In this document: one piece after another, positions 15,821 through 24,741 of the stretch
How positions within the stretch are numbered: position 1 is the first letter of the stretch
How the letters are laid out: each line of letters begins with the position of its first letter
Source: Pimelobacter simplex
GTDB lineage: Bacteria > Actinomycetota > Actinomycetes > Propionibacteriales > Nocardioidaceae
Assembly (NCBI RefSeq): GCF_900114845.1
Contig: NZ_FOUK01000003.1
Span: 744,001-808,000, forward strand
DNA: 64,000 nucleotides
Reading direction: 5' to 3'
The notes under the pieces: model-generated
The model's database searches: none
What the model saw: only the letters and a program-made list of their open reading frames with translations
What the model was told of the DNA's origin: nothing
Translations under genes and position numbers: made by a program

Positions 15821-16630
15821 TCAGCGGGTCGCGATCGCCTCGGCCCGTGGACGCCCGCGCGGGACGACGAGCGGGCCGCCGGTGACCGGGTCGGGGATCA
15901 CCTCGGCGTCGAGGCCGAAGGCGTCGCGCACGCACTCGACGGTCAGGACGTCGCCCGGCGCGCCCTCGGCCACCACCCGGCCGGCGGACATGACGACCAT
16001 GTGGTCGGCGTAGCGCGCGGCGTGGTTGAGCTCGTGGAGCACCATCACCACGGTGGTCCCCCGCTCGGCGTTGAGGTCGGCGAGCAGGTCGAGCAGCTCG
16101 AGCTGGTGGGTGACGTCGAGGTAGGTGGTCGGCTCGTCGAGGAGCACCGCGCTCGTCTCCTGGGCGAGCACCATGGCGATCCACACGCGCTGCCGCTGGC
16201 CGCCGGAGAGCTCCTCGAGCCGGCGCTCGGCCAGCTCGGCGACGCCGGTCGCCTCGAGGGCGCGCAGCACGACCGCGTCGTCGTCGCTCGAGTGCCGGCC
16301 GAACCAGCCCTGGTGCGGGAACCGGCCGCGGCCGACCAGCTCGGCCACGCGGACGCCGTCGGGGGCGACCGACGTCTGGGGCAGCACGCCGATCAGCCGC
16401 GCGAGCTGCTTGCGCGAGAGCGCGCCGATCTCGTGCCCGTCGACCGTGACCGTGCCCGCGGAGTGCGGGTGCAGCCGGGCCAGGCCGCGCAGCAAGGTGG
16501 ACTTGCCGCAGGCGTTGGGTCCCACGATCGCGGTGACCTTGCCGGGCGGCAGCACCAGGTCGAGGTTCTCGATGACGTGCCGGCCGCGGTAGCCGAGGGA
16601 CAGCCCGCTCGCGGTGATCGCGGTGCTCAT
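15821..16630 (-). CDS. Iron-siderophore ABC transporter ATP-binding protein (system 1)
   Basis: 269 residues from the ATG at 16630, overlapping the permease stop by 4 bp. Walker A GPNACGKST, signature LSGGQRQRVWIAM, Walker B AVLLDEPTTYLD and the switch His in VLHELNHAA are intact. The FepC/FecE-type order and the LPQTSVAPDG segment identify a siderophore-uptake ATPase. It is the last gene of the operon starting at 18773 and energises the two FecCD-type permeases. The binding-protein gene follows 51 bp later under its own iron box. Confidence 0.95.
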   Translation of the reverse strand: MSTAITASGLSLGYRGRHVIENLDLVLPPGKVTAIVGPNACGKSTLLRGLARLHPHSAGTVTVDGHEIGALSRKQLARLIGVLPQTSVAPDGVRVAELVGRGRFPHQGWFGRHSSDDDAVVLRALEATGVAELAERRLEELSGGQRQRVWIAMVLAQETSAVLLDEPTTYLDVTHQLELLDLLADLNAERGTTVVMVLHELNHAARYADHMVVMSAGRVVAEGAPGDVLTVECVRDAFGLDAEVIPDPVTGGPLVVPRGRPRAEAIATR

Positions 16631-17670
16631 GAGGCCGCCTTTCGTTCGCTGCGGGCGAGCAGCCAGAGGAGGTAGGGCGCACCGACCAGGCCGGTCACGA
16701 CGCCGACGGGCGCATCGAGCCCGAACGGCGCCACCTGGCCGACCACGTCGGAGGCGAGGGTGAGGGTCGCGCCGACCACCGCGGAGGGCAGCAGCGCGGC
16801 GCCGCCGTCGTCGACGAGGCGGCGCGCGATCGCGGGCGAGACGAGCGCGACGAAGGCGATCGGCCCGGCCACGGCGGTCGCCAGCGCGACGAGGCCGACG
16901 CCGACCAGCAGGGCCAGCGCCCGGGCTCGGTTGGGGGCGACGCCGAGTCCGCTCGCGTGGTCGTCGCCCAGCGCCAGCGGGCGCAGCTGGCGGCCCACGA
17001 CGAGGCCGAGCACGAGCAGCACGCCCACGCCCAGCGCGAGCAGGCCGAGCATGCCGTCGCGGATGTCGGCCACGCTGCCGACCGTCCACAGCAGCACCGT
17101 GCCGCCCTCGCGCAGGTCGGCCTCGGAGAGGCGCCACGAGATGAGCGAGGCGCAGACGTAGGACAGGCCGACGCCGACGAGAACGAACCGGATGCCGTGC
17201 AGTCCCCCGCGCCAGGCCAGCGCCCAGATCGCGACGGCGGTGGCGAGGCCGCCGAGCAGGGCCGAGCCGGTGATGGCGAGCCCGGTGGCGCCGTACGCCG
17301 TGATGGCGGTGATCGCGCCGAGCGAGGCACCGCCGGAGATGCCGAGGATGTCGGGGCTCGCGAGGTTGTTGCGCAGCGTGTACTGGAAGAGCGCCCCGGA
17401 CAGGCCGAACGCCAGCCCGGCCAGGATCGCGGCCAGCGCGCGCGGCAGCTGGAGCTTCTGCACTACGAGCAGGTCGAAGCGGTCGCCGACGCCGAAGATC
17501 GCCGGCAGCGCGCGCTCCGGCGGGACGCCGGCCATGCCCAGGTCGAGGCTGACCAGGACGAGCACGAGGCAGGCCGCGAGGCCGACGAGCACCACCGCGC
17601 CCGCGCGGGTACGACGGCGCCGGCGCAGCCGGACCAGCGGTTCGGTGGTCGGGGTGGACAGGGTGCTCAC
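16627..17670 (-). CDS. FecCD-type siderophore permease B (system 1)
   Basis: 347 residues from the GTG at 17670. It has about nine membrane helices and the family blocks LPRALAAILAGLAFGLSGALFQ and GPIAFVALVSPAIARRLV. The preceding permease stop and the following ATPase start overlap it by 4 bp at each end, so the three are translationally coupled. It forms the membrane channel as a heterodimer with permease A. The longer frame upstream to 19287 is an artefact of the high GC content. Confidence 0.94.
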   Translation of the reverse strand: MSTLSTPTTEPLVRLRRRRRTRAGAVVLVGLAACLVLVLVSLDLGMAGVPPERALPAIFGVGDRFDLLVVQKLQLPRALAAILAGLAFGLSGALFQYTLRNNLASPDILGISGGASLGAITAITAYGATGLAITGSALLGGLATAVAIWALAWRGGLHGIRFVLVGVGLSYVCASLISWRLSEADLREGGTVLLWTVGSVADIRDGMLGLLALGVGVLLVLGLVVGRQLRPLALGDDHASGLGVAPNRARALALLVGVGLVALATAVAGPIAFVALVSPAIARRLVDDGGAALLPSAVVGATLTLASDVVGQVAPFGLDAPVGVVTGLVGAPYLLWLLARSERKAAS

Positions 17671-18773
17671 AGGCCGGCCACCCGCCGTCCGCGCGCGACC
17701 GCGACGAGCACGGGGGCGCCGATGAGGGCGGCGACGACGCCGGCCTCGAGCTCGTCCTGGCGGACCAGCCGGCCGATGATGTCGGCCGTGACGAGCAGGA
17801 TCGGCCCCAGGAGCGCGCACAGCGGCACCACCCAGCGGTAGTCCTGCCCGACCAGGCGCCGCGCCGCGTGCGGCACGACGAGGCCGACGAGGGCGATCGG
17901 GCCGGCCAGCGCGGTGGCGGCGCCGGCCAGCGCGACGATGGCGATGCCCGCCAGCAGGCGCGTCGTCCCGACGCTCTGGCCGAGCGCCGCCGCGACGTCG
18001 TCGCCGAGCGCGAGGCCGTTGAGCCGGTGGGCGACGAAGAGCGCGATGAGCGCGCCGACCAGCAGGAACGGCCACAGCCCGGCGATCGCGTCGACGTCGC
18101 GGCCGGTGAGCGCGCCGACCGCCCAGAACCGGAGCTGGTTGAAGGCGTCGACGTCGCGGAACAGCAGCAGGTTCGAGATCGGCACCATGAGCGCCGACAC
18201 GGTCGCCCCGGCGAGCGCTAGCTGGACCGGCCGGCCGTGCCCGATGGCGAACACCAGGACCGCCGCGAGCGCCGCCCCCAGGAAGCCGAACCAGACCGAG
18301 CCACCCGGGCTGACCACGCCGAACGCGGTCGCGGCCACGACGATGCCGAGGGAGGCGCCCGCGTTGAGGCCCAGCAGCCCGGGGTCGGCCAGCGGGTTGC
18401 GGGTGATCGCCTGCGCGAGCCCCCCGGCCAGTCCGAGTGCGGCCCCGGCGAGGACACCGATGATCGTCCGCGGCACCCGCTGTCCGCGGATCACGTCGTG
18501 GTCGACGTTGCCGGCGACCGGGTCGACGAGCGCCTGCCAGGTGTCGCGCAGCGCCACGCCCCGCACGCCCAGCGCGAGGCTGAGCGCCACCGCCACCAGC
18601 AGCAGGAGCACCGCTCCCACCAGGACGGCGGTCCGCCGGCCGCGACCGGTCCGCACCGGGACCCCGGGCAGCGCGCCCGTCGCCGCGACGGGCGCGACGC
18701 GCGCGACCGGGGCGACCGGGGCAGCCGCGTCCGCGTCCGCGTCCGCGTCGTCCGCACGAACTGAGGTTTGCAT
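17667..18773 (-). CDS. FecCD-type siderophore permease A (system 1)
   Basis: 368 residues from the ATG at 18773, which lies inside an iron box. A long, low-complexity N-terminus (ADDADADADAAAPVAPVA) encoded by repeated GCGGAC-type hexamers precedes the first helix. The rest has the FecCD blocks RVPRTIIGVLAGAALGLAGG, NPLADPGLLG, NGLALGDD and GPIALVGLVVPHAARRLVG. It is the first gene of the importer operon and is predicted to be repressed by iron-loaded DtxR/IdeR. Confidence 0.94.
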   Translation of the reverse strand: MQTSVRADDADADADAAAPVAPVARVAPVAATGALPGVPVRTGRGRRTAVLVGAVLLLLVAVALSLALGVRGVALRDTWQALVDPVAGNVDHDVIRGQRVPRTIIGVLAGAALGLAGGLAQAITRNPLADPGLLGLNAGASLGIVVAATAFGVVSPGGSVWFGFLGAALAAVLVFAIGHGRPVQLALAGATVSALMVPISNLLLFRDVDAFNQLRFWAVGALTGRDVDAIAGLWPFLLVGALIALFVAHRLNGLALGDDVAAALGQSVGTTRLLAGIAIVALAGAATALAGPIALVGLVVPHAARRLVGQDYRWVVPLCALLGPILLVTADIIGRLVRQDELEAGVVAALIGAPVLVAVARGRRVAGL

Positions 18774-18780
18774 TACCTAA
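18762..18780. promoter_or_regulatory. DtxR/IdeR-type iron box over the permease A start
   Basis: Read on the minus strand, TTAGGTAATGCAAACCTCA matches the 19-bp consensus at 15 positions. The box covers the ATG of permease A, so bound repressor would block transcription initiation or early elongation. Confidence 0.8.
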
Positions 18781-18806
18781 GCATGACACAGCCCGGACCT
18801 GACCCC

Positions 18807-18832
18807 GGCGCCCGCGGGCGTCCGCGGGCGCC
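18807..18832 (-). terminator. GC-rich hairpin after the secreted-protein gene
   Basis: Perfect 11-bp arms GGCGCCCGCGG (18807-18817) and CCGCGGGCGCC (18822-18832) with a 4-nt loop, 8 bp after the stop of the secreted-protein gene. No U-tract follows, so it is a likely but not certain terminator. It also separates that gene from the iron-controlled operon. Confidence 0.5.
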
Positions 18833-18839
18833 GCGGTGC

Positions 18840-19478
18840 TCAGGGGTTGGCGAGGGCGATCGGCGGCAGCGCGGTGTTGGTCCAGTAGCCGCCGACGGCG
18901 ATCGGGTCGCCCACCGCGACGTCGATCGTCACGCACGGCGCACCGCCCACCGCGGCGGAGACCTGGAGCCCGGAGGGCCCGGCGACCGGCGTGAACCGCT
19001 GGAGGCCGACCGCGAAGGTGCCGTTGACGACGCCGGTGACCTCGATGGCGCACCCGTAGACGACCCCGCTGATCTTCACCTCGGTCAGCCGCGCGGGCCA
19101 CACCCCGCCGCTGGGGTCGCCGGTCATCGCGAGCCGCCACGTCGGCGCGAGGGCGAAGGTGACCGCTCCCCACCAGGTGTTGCTGCAGCCGGCGCTGGCC
19201 AGCGTCGGGAGGTTGACCGCAGGCGTCGGGTACGCGCGGCTGAGGCCGGGGCTGCTCACGCCCCCGGCCATCGTGAACGACCCGCACGAGATCGTCTGGC
19301 CGATCGGGATGTCGGTCAGGCCGATGCCGGTGCCGACGAGGTTGACCGCCGGGCCGCCCGACGGCGTGTACGTCGCATAGGCCTGGGCGGGCGGCGTCGC
19401 GGTCAGCAGCATCGTGGCCACCGCGGTGACCGCCACGAGCCGGCCGCGCAGGGTACGCAGGCTCCGCAGGATCGTCAT
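18840..19478 (-). CDS. Secreted protein of unknown function
   Basis: 212 residues from the ATG at 19478. A Sec signal (RGRLVAVTAVATMLLTATPP) ends near AQA-Y. The mature part is beta-rich, Gly/Pro/Thr-rich and holds four cysteines (SCGS, AGCSN, YGCAI, APCVT), which could form two disulfides. I recognise no domain. It sits alone between the glnE terminator and the siderophore operon, so context says little about its role. Confidence 0.7.
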   Translation of the reverse strand: MTILRSLRTLRGRLVAVTAVATMLLTATPPAQAYATYTPSGGPAVNLVGTGIGLTDIPIGQTISCGSFTMAGGVSSPGLSRAYPTPAVNLPTLASAGCSNTWWGAVTFALAPTWRLAMTGDPSGGVWPARLTEVKISGVVYGCAIEVTGVVNGTFAVGLQRFTPVAGPSGLQVSAAVGGAPCVTIDVAVGDPIAVGGYWTNTALPPIALANP

Positions 19479-19556
19479 GCGCCCACCCTCGGCACCGGCC
19501 CGTTAGCGGTCAACGCACCCGGCCCCCGGAGCGCCGGATCCCGGACGCACGTCCGG

Positions 19557-19604
19557 AAAAAGGGCGTCGGGCCGCGACCTCTGGGGGGGTCGGCCGCGGC
19601 CCGA
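19557..19604 (-). terminator. Rho-independent terminator of glnE
   Basis: On the minus strand the arms TCGGGCCGCG and CGCGGCCCGA (19595-19604 and 19567-19576) form a hairpin followed by CGCCC and TTTTT (19557-19561). It lies 52 bp after the glnE stop. Confidence 0.85.
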
Positions 19605-19656
19605 CACCGCACATCATGACATATCGATCGCGCCTGCGGGTGAGGGCTGCCGAACC

Positions 19657-22593
19657 TCACTCCCAGAAGACGCGGTCCACCACGGCATGGGCCCGACGGG
19701 TCACCCGGAGGTAGTCGTCGAGCAGCCGGTCGGTCTCGGTGAGCTGGTAGCCGAGGATGCCCGCGACGGCCCGGCGCTCGAGGGTCGCCATGGGGAACTG
19801 GTCGCCCGGGCGACCCCGCGCGAGCAGCAGCGCGTTGCGGACCCGGGTCGCCATCCGCCAGGCGGTACCGAGGGTCTCGGCCTCCTCGCGGGTGATCAGG
19901 TCGGCCTCGGCGGCCGCCGACAGGGCGGCGAGGGTCTGGGCCGTGCGGAGGCCGGGGACCTCGGCGCCGTGGCGCAGCTGGAGGAGCTGGATCGTCCACT
20001 CGATGTCGGCCAGTCCCCCGCGGCCGAGCTTGAGGTGGAGCGCGGGATCGGCGCCGCGGGGCAGCCGCTCCTTGTCGACGCGGCCCTTGATCCGGCGCAC
20101 CTCGCGGACGGCGTCGTCGTCGAGCCCGCCGGCCGGGTAGCGCAGCGGGTCGATGAGCGCGGTGAACCGCTCGCGCAGGCCCGGGTCGCCGACGACGGCG
20201 TCGGCGCGCAGCAGCGCCTGTGCCTCCCACACCTGCGACCACTTGGCGTAGTAGGCCGCATAGGCGTCGAGGGTGCGCACCAGGGGCCCGTTGCGCCCCT
20301 CCGGGCGCAGGTCGGCGTCGACGACGAGCGCCGGGTCGGGCCCCGGGACGGCGAGCACCCGGCGCACCTCCTCGGCGACCAGGCGCGCGAAGGTCGCCGC
20401 CTCGTGGGCGTCGGCGCCGTCGACCGGCTCGTGCACGAACAGCACGTCGGCGTCGCTGCCGTAGGAGAGCTCGAAGCCGCCGTAGCGGCCCATCGCGACG
20501 ATCGCCATCCGGGTGGGCGGCGTGTCGAGCCCGCGCGCCCGGGCGGTCGACTCGAGGGCGCCCCAGAGCGTGGCCTCGAGGGTCGCGTCGGTCAGCCGGG
20601 TGAGCGCGAAGCCGACCTCGGCGACGTCGGTCTGGCCGAGCACGTCGCCGGCGGCGATCCGCAGGAGCTCGCGGCGGCGGACCGCGCGCACCGCGCGCAC
20701 GCCCTTCTCGAAGCCGTCCTGGCGACCCCCGGTCGCGAGCATCTCGTCGACCAGCGTCTCGGAGCCGAGCGGCGTCAGGTCGCCGGCGAGCAGCCGGACC
20801 CCCGCGGGCTCGCGCTCGAGCAGGTCGGTGCAGTAGCGCGAGGTGGCGAGCAGATGGGCGAGGCGCTCGGCGGCCTCGCCCTCGTCACGCAGTGTCGAGA
20901 GGTACCAGGGGGTGCGGCCGAGCGCCTCGCTGATCCGGCGGAAGCCGAAGAGGCCGCCGTCGGGGTCGGCGCACTCGGCGAACCACTGGAGCATGGCGGG
21001 CAGCAGCGTCCGCTGGATGGTCGCGGTGCGGGTGACCCCGGCGGTCAGTGCCTCGAGGTTGCGCAGCGCGGCCTGCGCGTCGGCGTACCCGAGGGCGGTC
21101 AGCCGGGCCCCGGCGGCCTCGGAGGAGAGCCGGACCTCGTCGGAGCCGATCCGCGCGACGGCCGAGAGCAGCGGGCGGTAGAAGATCTTCTGGTGCAGCC
21201 GGCTGACCTCGCGGCGGTGGTGCTGCCAGGTGGCGTCGAGCCGCTTCTCGGACTCCTTGAGGAACCCGAGGCTGCGGCCGAGCCGGCGCAGCGACGCCTC
21301 GTCCGACGGGACGACGTGGGTGCGCTGCAGGCGGTGCAGCTGGATCCGGTGCTCGAGCTGGCGCAGGAAGGCGTACGCGCGGTGCAGCGCCTCGCCGTCC
21401 TCGCGGCCGACGTACCCGGTCTCGGTGAGCCGGGCCAGGGCGCTCAGCGTCGTCGGCGGCCGGATCCGCTCGTCGGCCCGGCCGTGCACGAGCTGGAGCA
21501 GCTGGACGGCGAACTCGACGTCACGCAGGCCGCCGGCCCCGAGCTTGAGCTGGCGGTCGGCCTCCTTCGCCGGGATGTGGTCGAGCACCCGGCGGCGCAT
21601 CGCGCGGGCGGCGTCGACGAAGCCCTCGCGGTCGGCGGCCGACCAGACCATCGGCGCGACCATCGCCACGAACTCCGCACCCAGGGCGAGGTCGCCGGCG
21701 ACCGGCCGGGCCTTGAGCAGCGCCTGGAACTCCCACTGCTCGGCCCAGCGCTCGTAGTAGGCCTCGTGGCTGCCGATCGTCCGGCTCAGCGGGCCGGCCT
21801 TGCCCTCGGGCCGCAACGCCGCGTCGACCGGCCAGATCGTGCCCTCGGCCGTGTGGTCGGAGCAGACCTGCATCAGCTGCGCCGCGAGCCGCGCGGCGAC
21901 CCGCTCGTCGCCCTCGTGCACGAAGATCACGTCGACGTCGGAGACGTAGTTGAGCTCGTGGCCACCGCACTTGCCCATCGCGATCACCGCGAGCCGCACG
22001 TCGTCAGCGGCGGCACCGATCCGCGTCCGGGCCACGGCGAGCGCCGCGTCGAGCGTGCCCGCGGCGAGGTCGGAGAGCTCGGCCGCGGCGTCGTCGACGG
22101 CGAGGTCGTGGGCCAGGTCGCGAGCGGCGAGCCGGAGTAGCTGGCGGCGGTACTCGACCCGCAGCCCGTCGACCGCCTCGCGCTCGGGTCGGTCGGTCAC
22201 CGCCTCGAGGAGGGCCGCGCGCATCGCGTAGGCCGCAGGCCGGGTCGAGCCGAGCGCCGGGTCGGTCAGCTCGCGCCAGTGCTCGGGGTGGTGGCCGAGG
22301 TGGTCGGCCAGCGCCACGCTCGCGCCGAGCACCGAGAGCAGCCGCATCGCCGTGCCCTCGTCGTCGCGGACGGCGCGCAGCAGCTCGGCGCGCTCGTCGT
22401 CGCCCTGCTGCTCCCCCGCCGCGTCGGCGAGCCGGACCAGGCCGCGCAGCGCGGCGTCCGGGTCGGCCGTGCGGCCGAGGTAGGCCAGCAGGTCGGCCGC
22501 CCCCGGGCCGAGCTCGGCCAGCCCGGCCTGGGCCGCGTCGAGGTCGACGAAGCCGAGCCGGATCAGCTCGGTACGCGGTGTGGCGCGAGGCAT
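19657..22593 (-). CDS. glnE: Bifunctional glutamine synthetase adenylyltransferase/removase
   Basis: 978 residues from the ATG at 22593, close to the usual length. Two nucleotidyltransferase domains are present: the N-terminal one (AVIAMGKCGGHELNYVSDVDVIFVH, deadenylylation) and the C-terminal one (AIVAMGRYGGFELSYGSDADVLFVH, adenylylation), each with the GS-D-D metal site. It adjusts the activity of type-I glutamine synthetase to nitrogen status by AMP transfer to a tyrosine. It follows the glnA2-type gene after 16 bp, so the two are an operon ending at the terminator 19557-19604. The neighbour itself lacks the target tyrosine. Confidence 0.97.
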   Translation of the reverse strand: MPRATPRTELIRLGFVDLDAAQAGLAELGPGAADLLAYLGRTADPDAALRGLVRLADAAGEQQGDDERAELLRAVRDDEGTAMRLLSVLGASVALADHLGHHPEHWRELTDPALGSTRPAAYAMRAALLEAVTDRPEREAVDGLRVEYRRQLLRLAARDLAHDLAVDDAAAELSDLAAGTLDAALAVARTRIGAAADDVRLAVIAMGKCGGHELNYVSDVDVIFVHEGDERVAARLAAQLMQVCSDHTAEGTIWPVDAALRPEGKAGPLSRTIGSHEAYYERWAEQWEFQALLKARPVAGDLALGAEFVAMVAPMVWSAADREGFVDAARAMRRRVLDHIPAKEADRQLKLGAGGLRDVEFAVQLLQLVHGRADERIRPPTTLSALARLTETGYVGREDGEALHRAYAFLRQLEHRIQLHRLQRTHVVPSDEASLRRLGRSLGFLKESEKRLDATWQHHRREVSRLHQKIFYRPLLSAVARIGSDEVRLSSEAAGARLTALGYADAQAALRNLEALTAGVTRTATIQRTLLPAMLQWFAECADPDGGLFGFRRISEALGRTPWYLSTLRDEGEAAERLAHLLATSRYCTDLLEREPAGVRLLAGDLTPLGSETLVDEMLATGGRQDGFEKGVRAVRAVRRRELLRIAAGDVLGQTDVAEVGFALTRLTDATLEATLWGALESTARARGLDTPPTRMAIVAMGRYGGFELSYGSDADVLFVHEPVDGADAHEAATFARLVAEEVRRVLAVPGPDPALVVDADLRPEGRNGPLVRTLDAYAAYYAKWSQVWEAQALLRADAVVGDPGLRERFTALIDPLRYPAGGLDDDAVREVRRIKGRVDKERLPRGADPALHLKLGRGGLADIEWTIQLLQLRHGAEVPGLRTAQTLAALSAAAEADLITREEAETLGTAWRMATRVRNALLLARGRPGDQFPMATLERRAVAGILGYQLTETDRLLDDYLRVTRRAHAVVDRVFWE

Positions 22594-22609
22594 GGCGTCG
22601 GCGCCGTGG

Positions 22610-23950
22610 TCACAGGACCGGCAGCATGCGATCCCGCTCGAACACCGAGACCTGGCCGCGGTACTCGTCCCACTCGGCGCGCTTGTTGCGCAGGAAGAAG
22701 TCGAAGACCTGCTCCCCCAGCGTCTCGGCGAGGAGCTCGGAGTGCTCGGCGACCACGATCGCCTCGTGCAGGCTCTTGGGCAGCGGCTCGATGCCGAGGC
22801 TGCGCCGCTCGCGCTCGGTGAGCGCCCAGACGTCGTCCTCGGCCTCGCGGGGCAGCTCGTAGTCGTTCTCGATGCCCTTGAGCCCGGCAGCGAGCACGGC
22901 GGCGTAGGCCAGGTAGGGGTTGCAGGCCGAGTCGATGGTGCGCAGCTCGATGCGGGTCGACTGGCCCTTGAGCGGCTTGTACATCGGCACCCGGATCATC
23001 GCGGAGCGGTTGTTGTGCCCCCAGCAGATGTACGACGGCGCCTCGCCGCCGAACATCAGCCGCTTGTAGGAGTTGACCCACTGGTTGGTGACGACGCTGA
23101 TCTCGCTCGCGTGGCGCAGCACGCCGGCGATGAACTGGCGGCCGGTCTTGGAGAGCTGGTACTCCGCGCCCGCCTCGTAGAAGGCGTTCTGGTCGCCCTC
23201 GAAGAGCGAGACGTGCGTGTGCATGCCGGAGCCGGGGTGGTTGGTGAACGGCTTGGGCATGAACGTCGCCCAGATGCCCTGGTTGAGCGCGACCTCGCGG
23301 ATGACCGTGCGGAAGGTCATGATGTTGTCGGCGGTGGTGAGCGCGTCGGCGTAGCGCAGGTCGATCTCCTGCTGGCCCGGGCCGCCCTCGTGGTGGCTGA
23401 ACTCCACCGAGATGCCCATCGCCTCGAGCATCGTGATCGCCTCGCGGCGGAAGTCCGAGCCGTGCGAGTGGGCGGCGTGGTCGAAGTAGCCGCTCCGGTC
23501 GATCGGGACCGGCTCGACGCCCGGCTGCGGCTCGTCCTTGAACAGGTAGAACTCGATCTCGGGGTGCGTGTAGAAGGTGAAGCCCTGCTCGGCGGCCTTG
23601 CTCAGCGTCCGCTTGAGCACGTTGCGCGGGTCGGCGTACGACGCGGAGCCGTCGGGCATCACGATGTCGCAGAACATCCGCGCGGTCGCCGGGCCCTCCA
23701 TGCTGCGCCACGGCAGGATCTGGAAGGTCGTCGGATCGGGCAGCGCGAGCATGTCGGCCTCGTAGACGCGCGCGAAGCCCTCGATCGCCGAGCCGTCGAA
23801 GCCGATGCCCTCGGAGAAGGCGCCCTCGAGCTCGGCAGGGGCGACGGCGACGGACTTCAGGAAGCCCAGCACGTCGGTGAACCAGAGCCGCACGAACCGG
23901 ACGTCCCGCTCCTCGAGAGCGCGGAGAACGAAGTCCTCTTGCTTACCCAT
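22610..23950 (-). CDS. glnA2: Glutamine synthetase, GlnA2-like
   Basis: 446 residues from the ATG at 23950; GTG at 23956 is an alternative. I chose the ATG because a TAGGGT box lies 6 nt before it and because GlnA2 proteins are about 446 long. Type-I glutamine synthetase blocks include GFDGSAIEGF, HPEIEFYLF, GSGMHTHVSLF, NNRSAMIRVP and a C-terminal FDFFLRNKR. In the region that carries the adenylylated tyrosine in GSI-beta enzymes (NLYDLP), this protein reads DDVWALTERER, with Trp at about residue 375. It should therefore not be controlled by GlnE. This agrees with GlnA2-type enzymes of actinobacteria. Confidence 0.95.
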   Translation of the reverse strand: MGKQEDFVLRALEERDVRFVRLWFTDVLGFLKSVAVAPAELEGAFSEGIGFDGSAIEGFARVYEADMLALPDPTTFQILPWRSMEGPATARMFCDIVMPDGSASYADPRNVLKRTLSKAAEQGFTFYTHPEIEFYLFKDEPQPGVEPVPIDRSGYFDHAAHSHGSDFRREAITMLEAMGISVEFSHHEGGPGQQEIDLRYADALTTADNIMTFRTVIREVALNQGIWATFMPKPFTNHPGSGMHTHVSLFEGDQNAFYEAGAEYQLSKTGRQFIAGVLRHASEISVVTNQWVNSYKRLMFGGEAPSYICWGHNNRSAMIRVPMYKPLKGQSTRIELRTIDSACNPYLAYAAVLAAGLKGIENDYELPREAEDDVWALTERERRSLGIEPLPKSLHEAIVVAEHSELLAETLGEQVFDFFLRNKRAEWDEYRGQVSVFERDRMLPVL

Positions 23951-23956
23951 GGGCAC

Positions 23957-23962
23957 ACCCTA
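23957..23962 (-). promoter_or_regulatory. -10 box of a leaderless promoter (glnA2)
   Basis: On the minus strand TAGGGT, 6 nt, then the ATG at 23950. It overlaps the end of the upstream SufR-like gene, so glnA2 can be transcribed separately from that gene. Confidence 0.5.
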
Positions 23963-24625
23963 GGGGGTGTCTGTTTCGCGCCGGAGTCGGACACAGCACC
24001 CTGGCCCCGGCGGCACCGGTACGGCGGCGTGGACGCCGTCGTCGAGACGCCCCGCGAGGCCCGCCACGAAGGCCCGGTTGACGCCGCAGACCAGGTCGCG
24101 GTGCTCGGCCGCGAGCCGGTCGAACGGGCAGTTGCCGAGCGTGACGCCGTGCTCGTCGGCGCGCGGCTCGTAGCCGAGGGCGTCGAGGGTGGCGGCGAGC
24201 GGACGGTCGTCGGCGGCGACCTGGCCGGCTGCGTGCTCGGCGGCCTCGGTGAGCGCCGCAGCCATGGGCGTCCCGGCCAGCGCGCGCTCGGCGGCGTCGG
24301 CGAGCACCTGGCCGGCGAGGTCGTAGCGGCGGCTCGGGACGCTGACCGTCAGCTCGCGGCGGGCCCGGCGGTAGAGCTTGGCCGGGCGGCCGGCGCCGGG
24401 GCCGGTGCGCCCGGTGAGCCGGCGGAACTCGGTGACGAGCAGGCCCTCGTCGACGAGGCGCTCGAGGTGGAACTTCGCCGTGTGCCGAGGGACGTCGACC
24501 CCGCTGGCCGCCTGGTCCCGGCTCACCGCGCCGGGCTGCTCGGCGACGAAGCGGTAGAGCGCTCGTCGTACCGGGTCGGCCAGGCTGCCGACGCGCGCGA
24601 CCCGTCGTCCGAACGCCTCGTCCAC
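23960..24625 (-). CDS. SufR-like iron-sulfur transcriptional regulator
   Basis: 221 residues from the GTG at 24625. An N-terminal winged helix (DPVRRALYRFVAEQPG, then AASGVDVPRHTAKFHLERLVDEGLLVTEF and a wing GRPAKLYRR) is followed by a C-terminal domain with cysteines in NCPF, LVCG and GCC. This is the layout of COG2345 regulators such as SufR, which bind an iron-sulfur cluster through three or four such cysteines. No suf genes are nearby, so the regulon is unknown. A dyad in the divergent gap may be its operator. The end lies 10 bp from the glnA2 start. Confidence 0.85.
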   Translation of the reverse strand: MDEAFGRRVARVGSLADPVRRALYRFVAEQPGAVSRDQAASGVDVPRHTAKFHLERLVDEGLLVTEFRRLTGRTGPGAGRPAKLYRRARRELTVSVPSRRYDLAGQVLADAAERALAGTPMAAALTEAAEHAAGQVAADDRPLAATLDALGYEPRADEHGVTLGNCPFDRLAAEHRDLVCGVNRAFVAGLAGRLDDGVHAAVPVPPGPGCCVRLRRETDTP

Positions 24626-24654
24626 AGGCGCGCTCCTCTCCGGTTTTTCTAGCA

Positions 24655-24669
24655 GACACGAGTCTTGTC
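24655..24669. promoter_or_regulatory. Dyad GACA-N7-TGTC in the SufR-like divergent gap
   Basis: The dyad lies 30 bp before the regulator's start and overlaps a possible -35 element TTGTCG (24665-24670), 17 bp from TACCGT (24688-24693), for the rightward gene. Binding there could repress both genes. Assignment is by position only. Confidence 0.4.
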
Positions 24670-24703
24670 GAAAGATCGCGCCAGGTCTACCGTCGAATCT
24701 GAT

Positions 24704-24720
24704 GTCCCTTACAGAGGGAC
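24704..24720. promoter_or_regulatory. Dyad GTCCCT-N5-AGGGAC before the small membrane protein
   Basis: A perfect 6-bp inverted repeat with a 5-nt spacer, 21 bp before the ATG at 24742. It could be a 5'-leader hairpin or a second regulator site. Confidence 0.4.
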
Positions 24721-24741
24721 CGCTCGAGAAAGGGGCCGACC

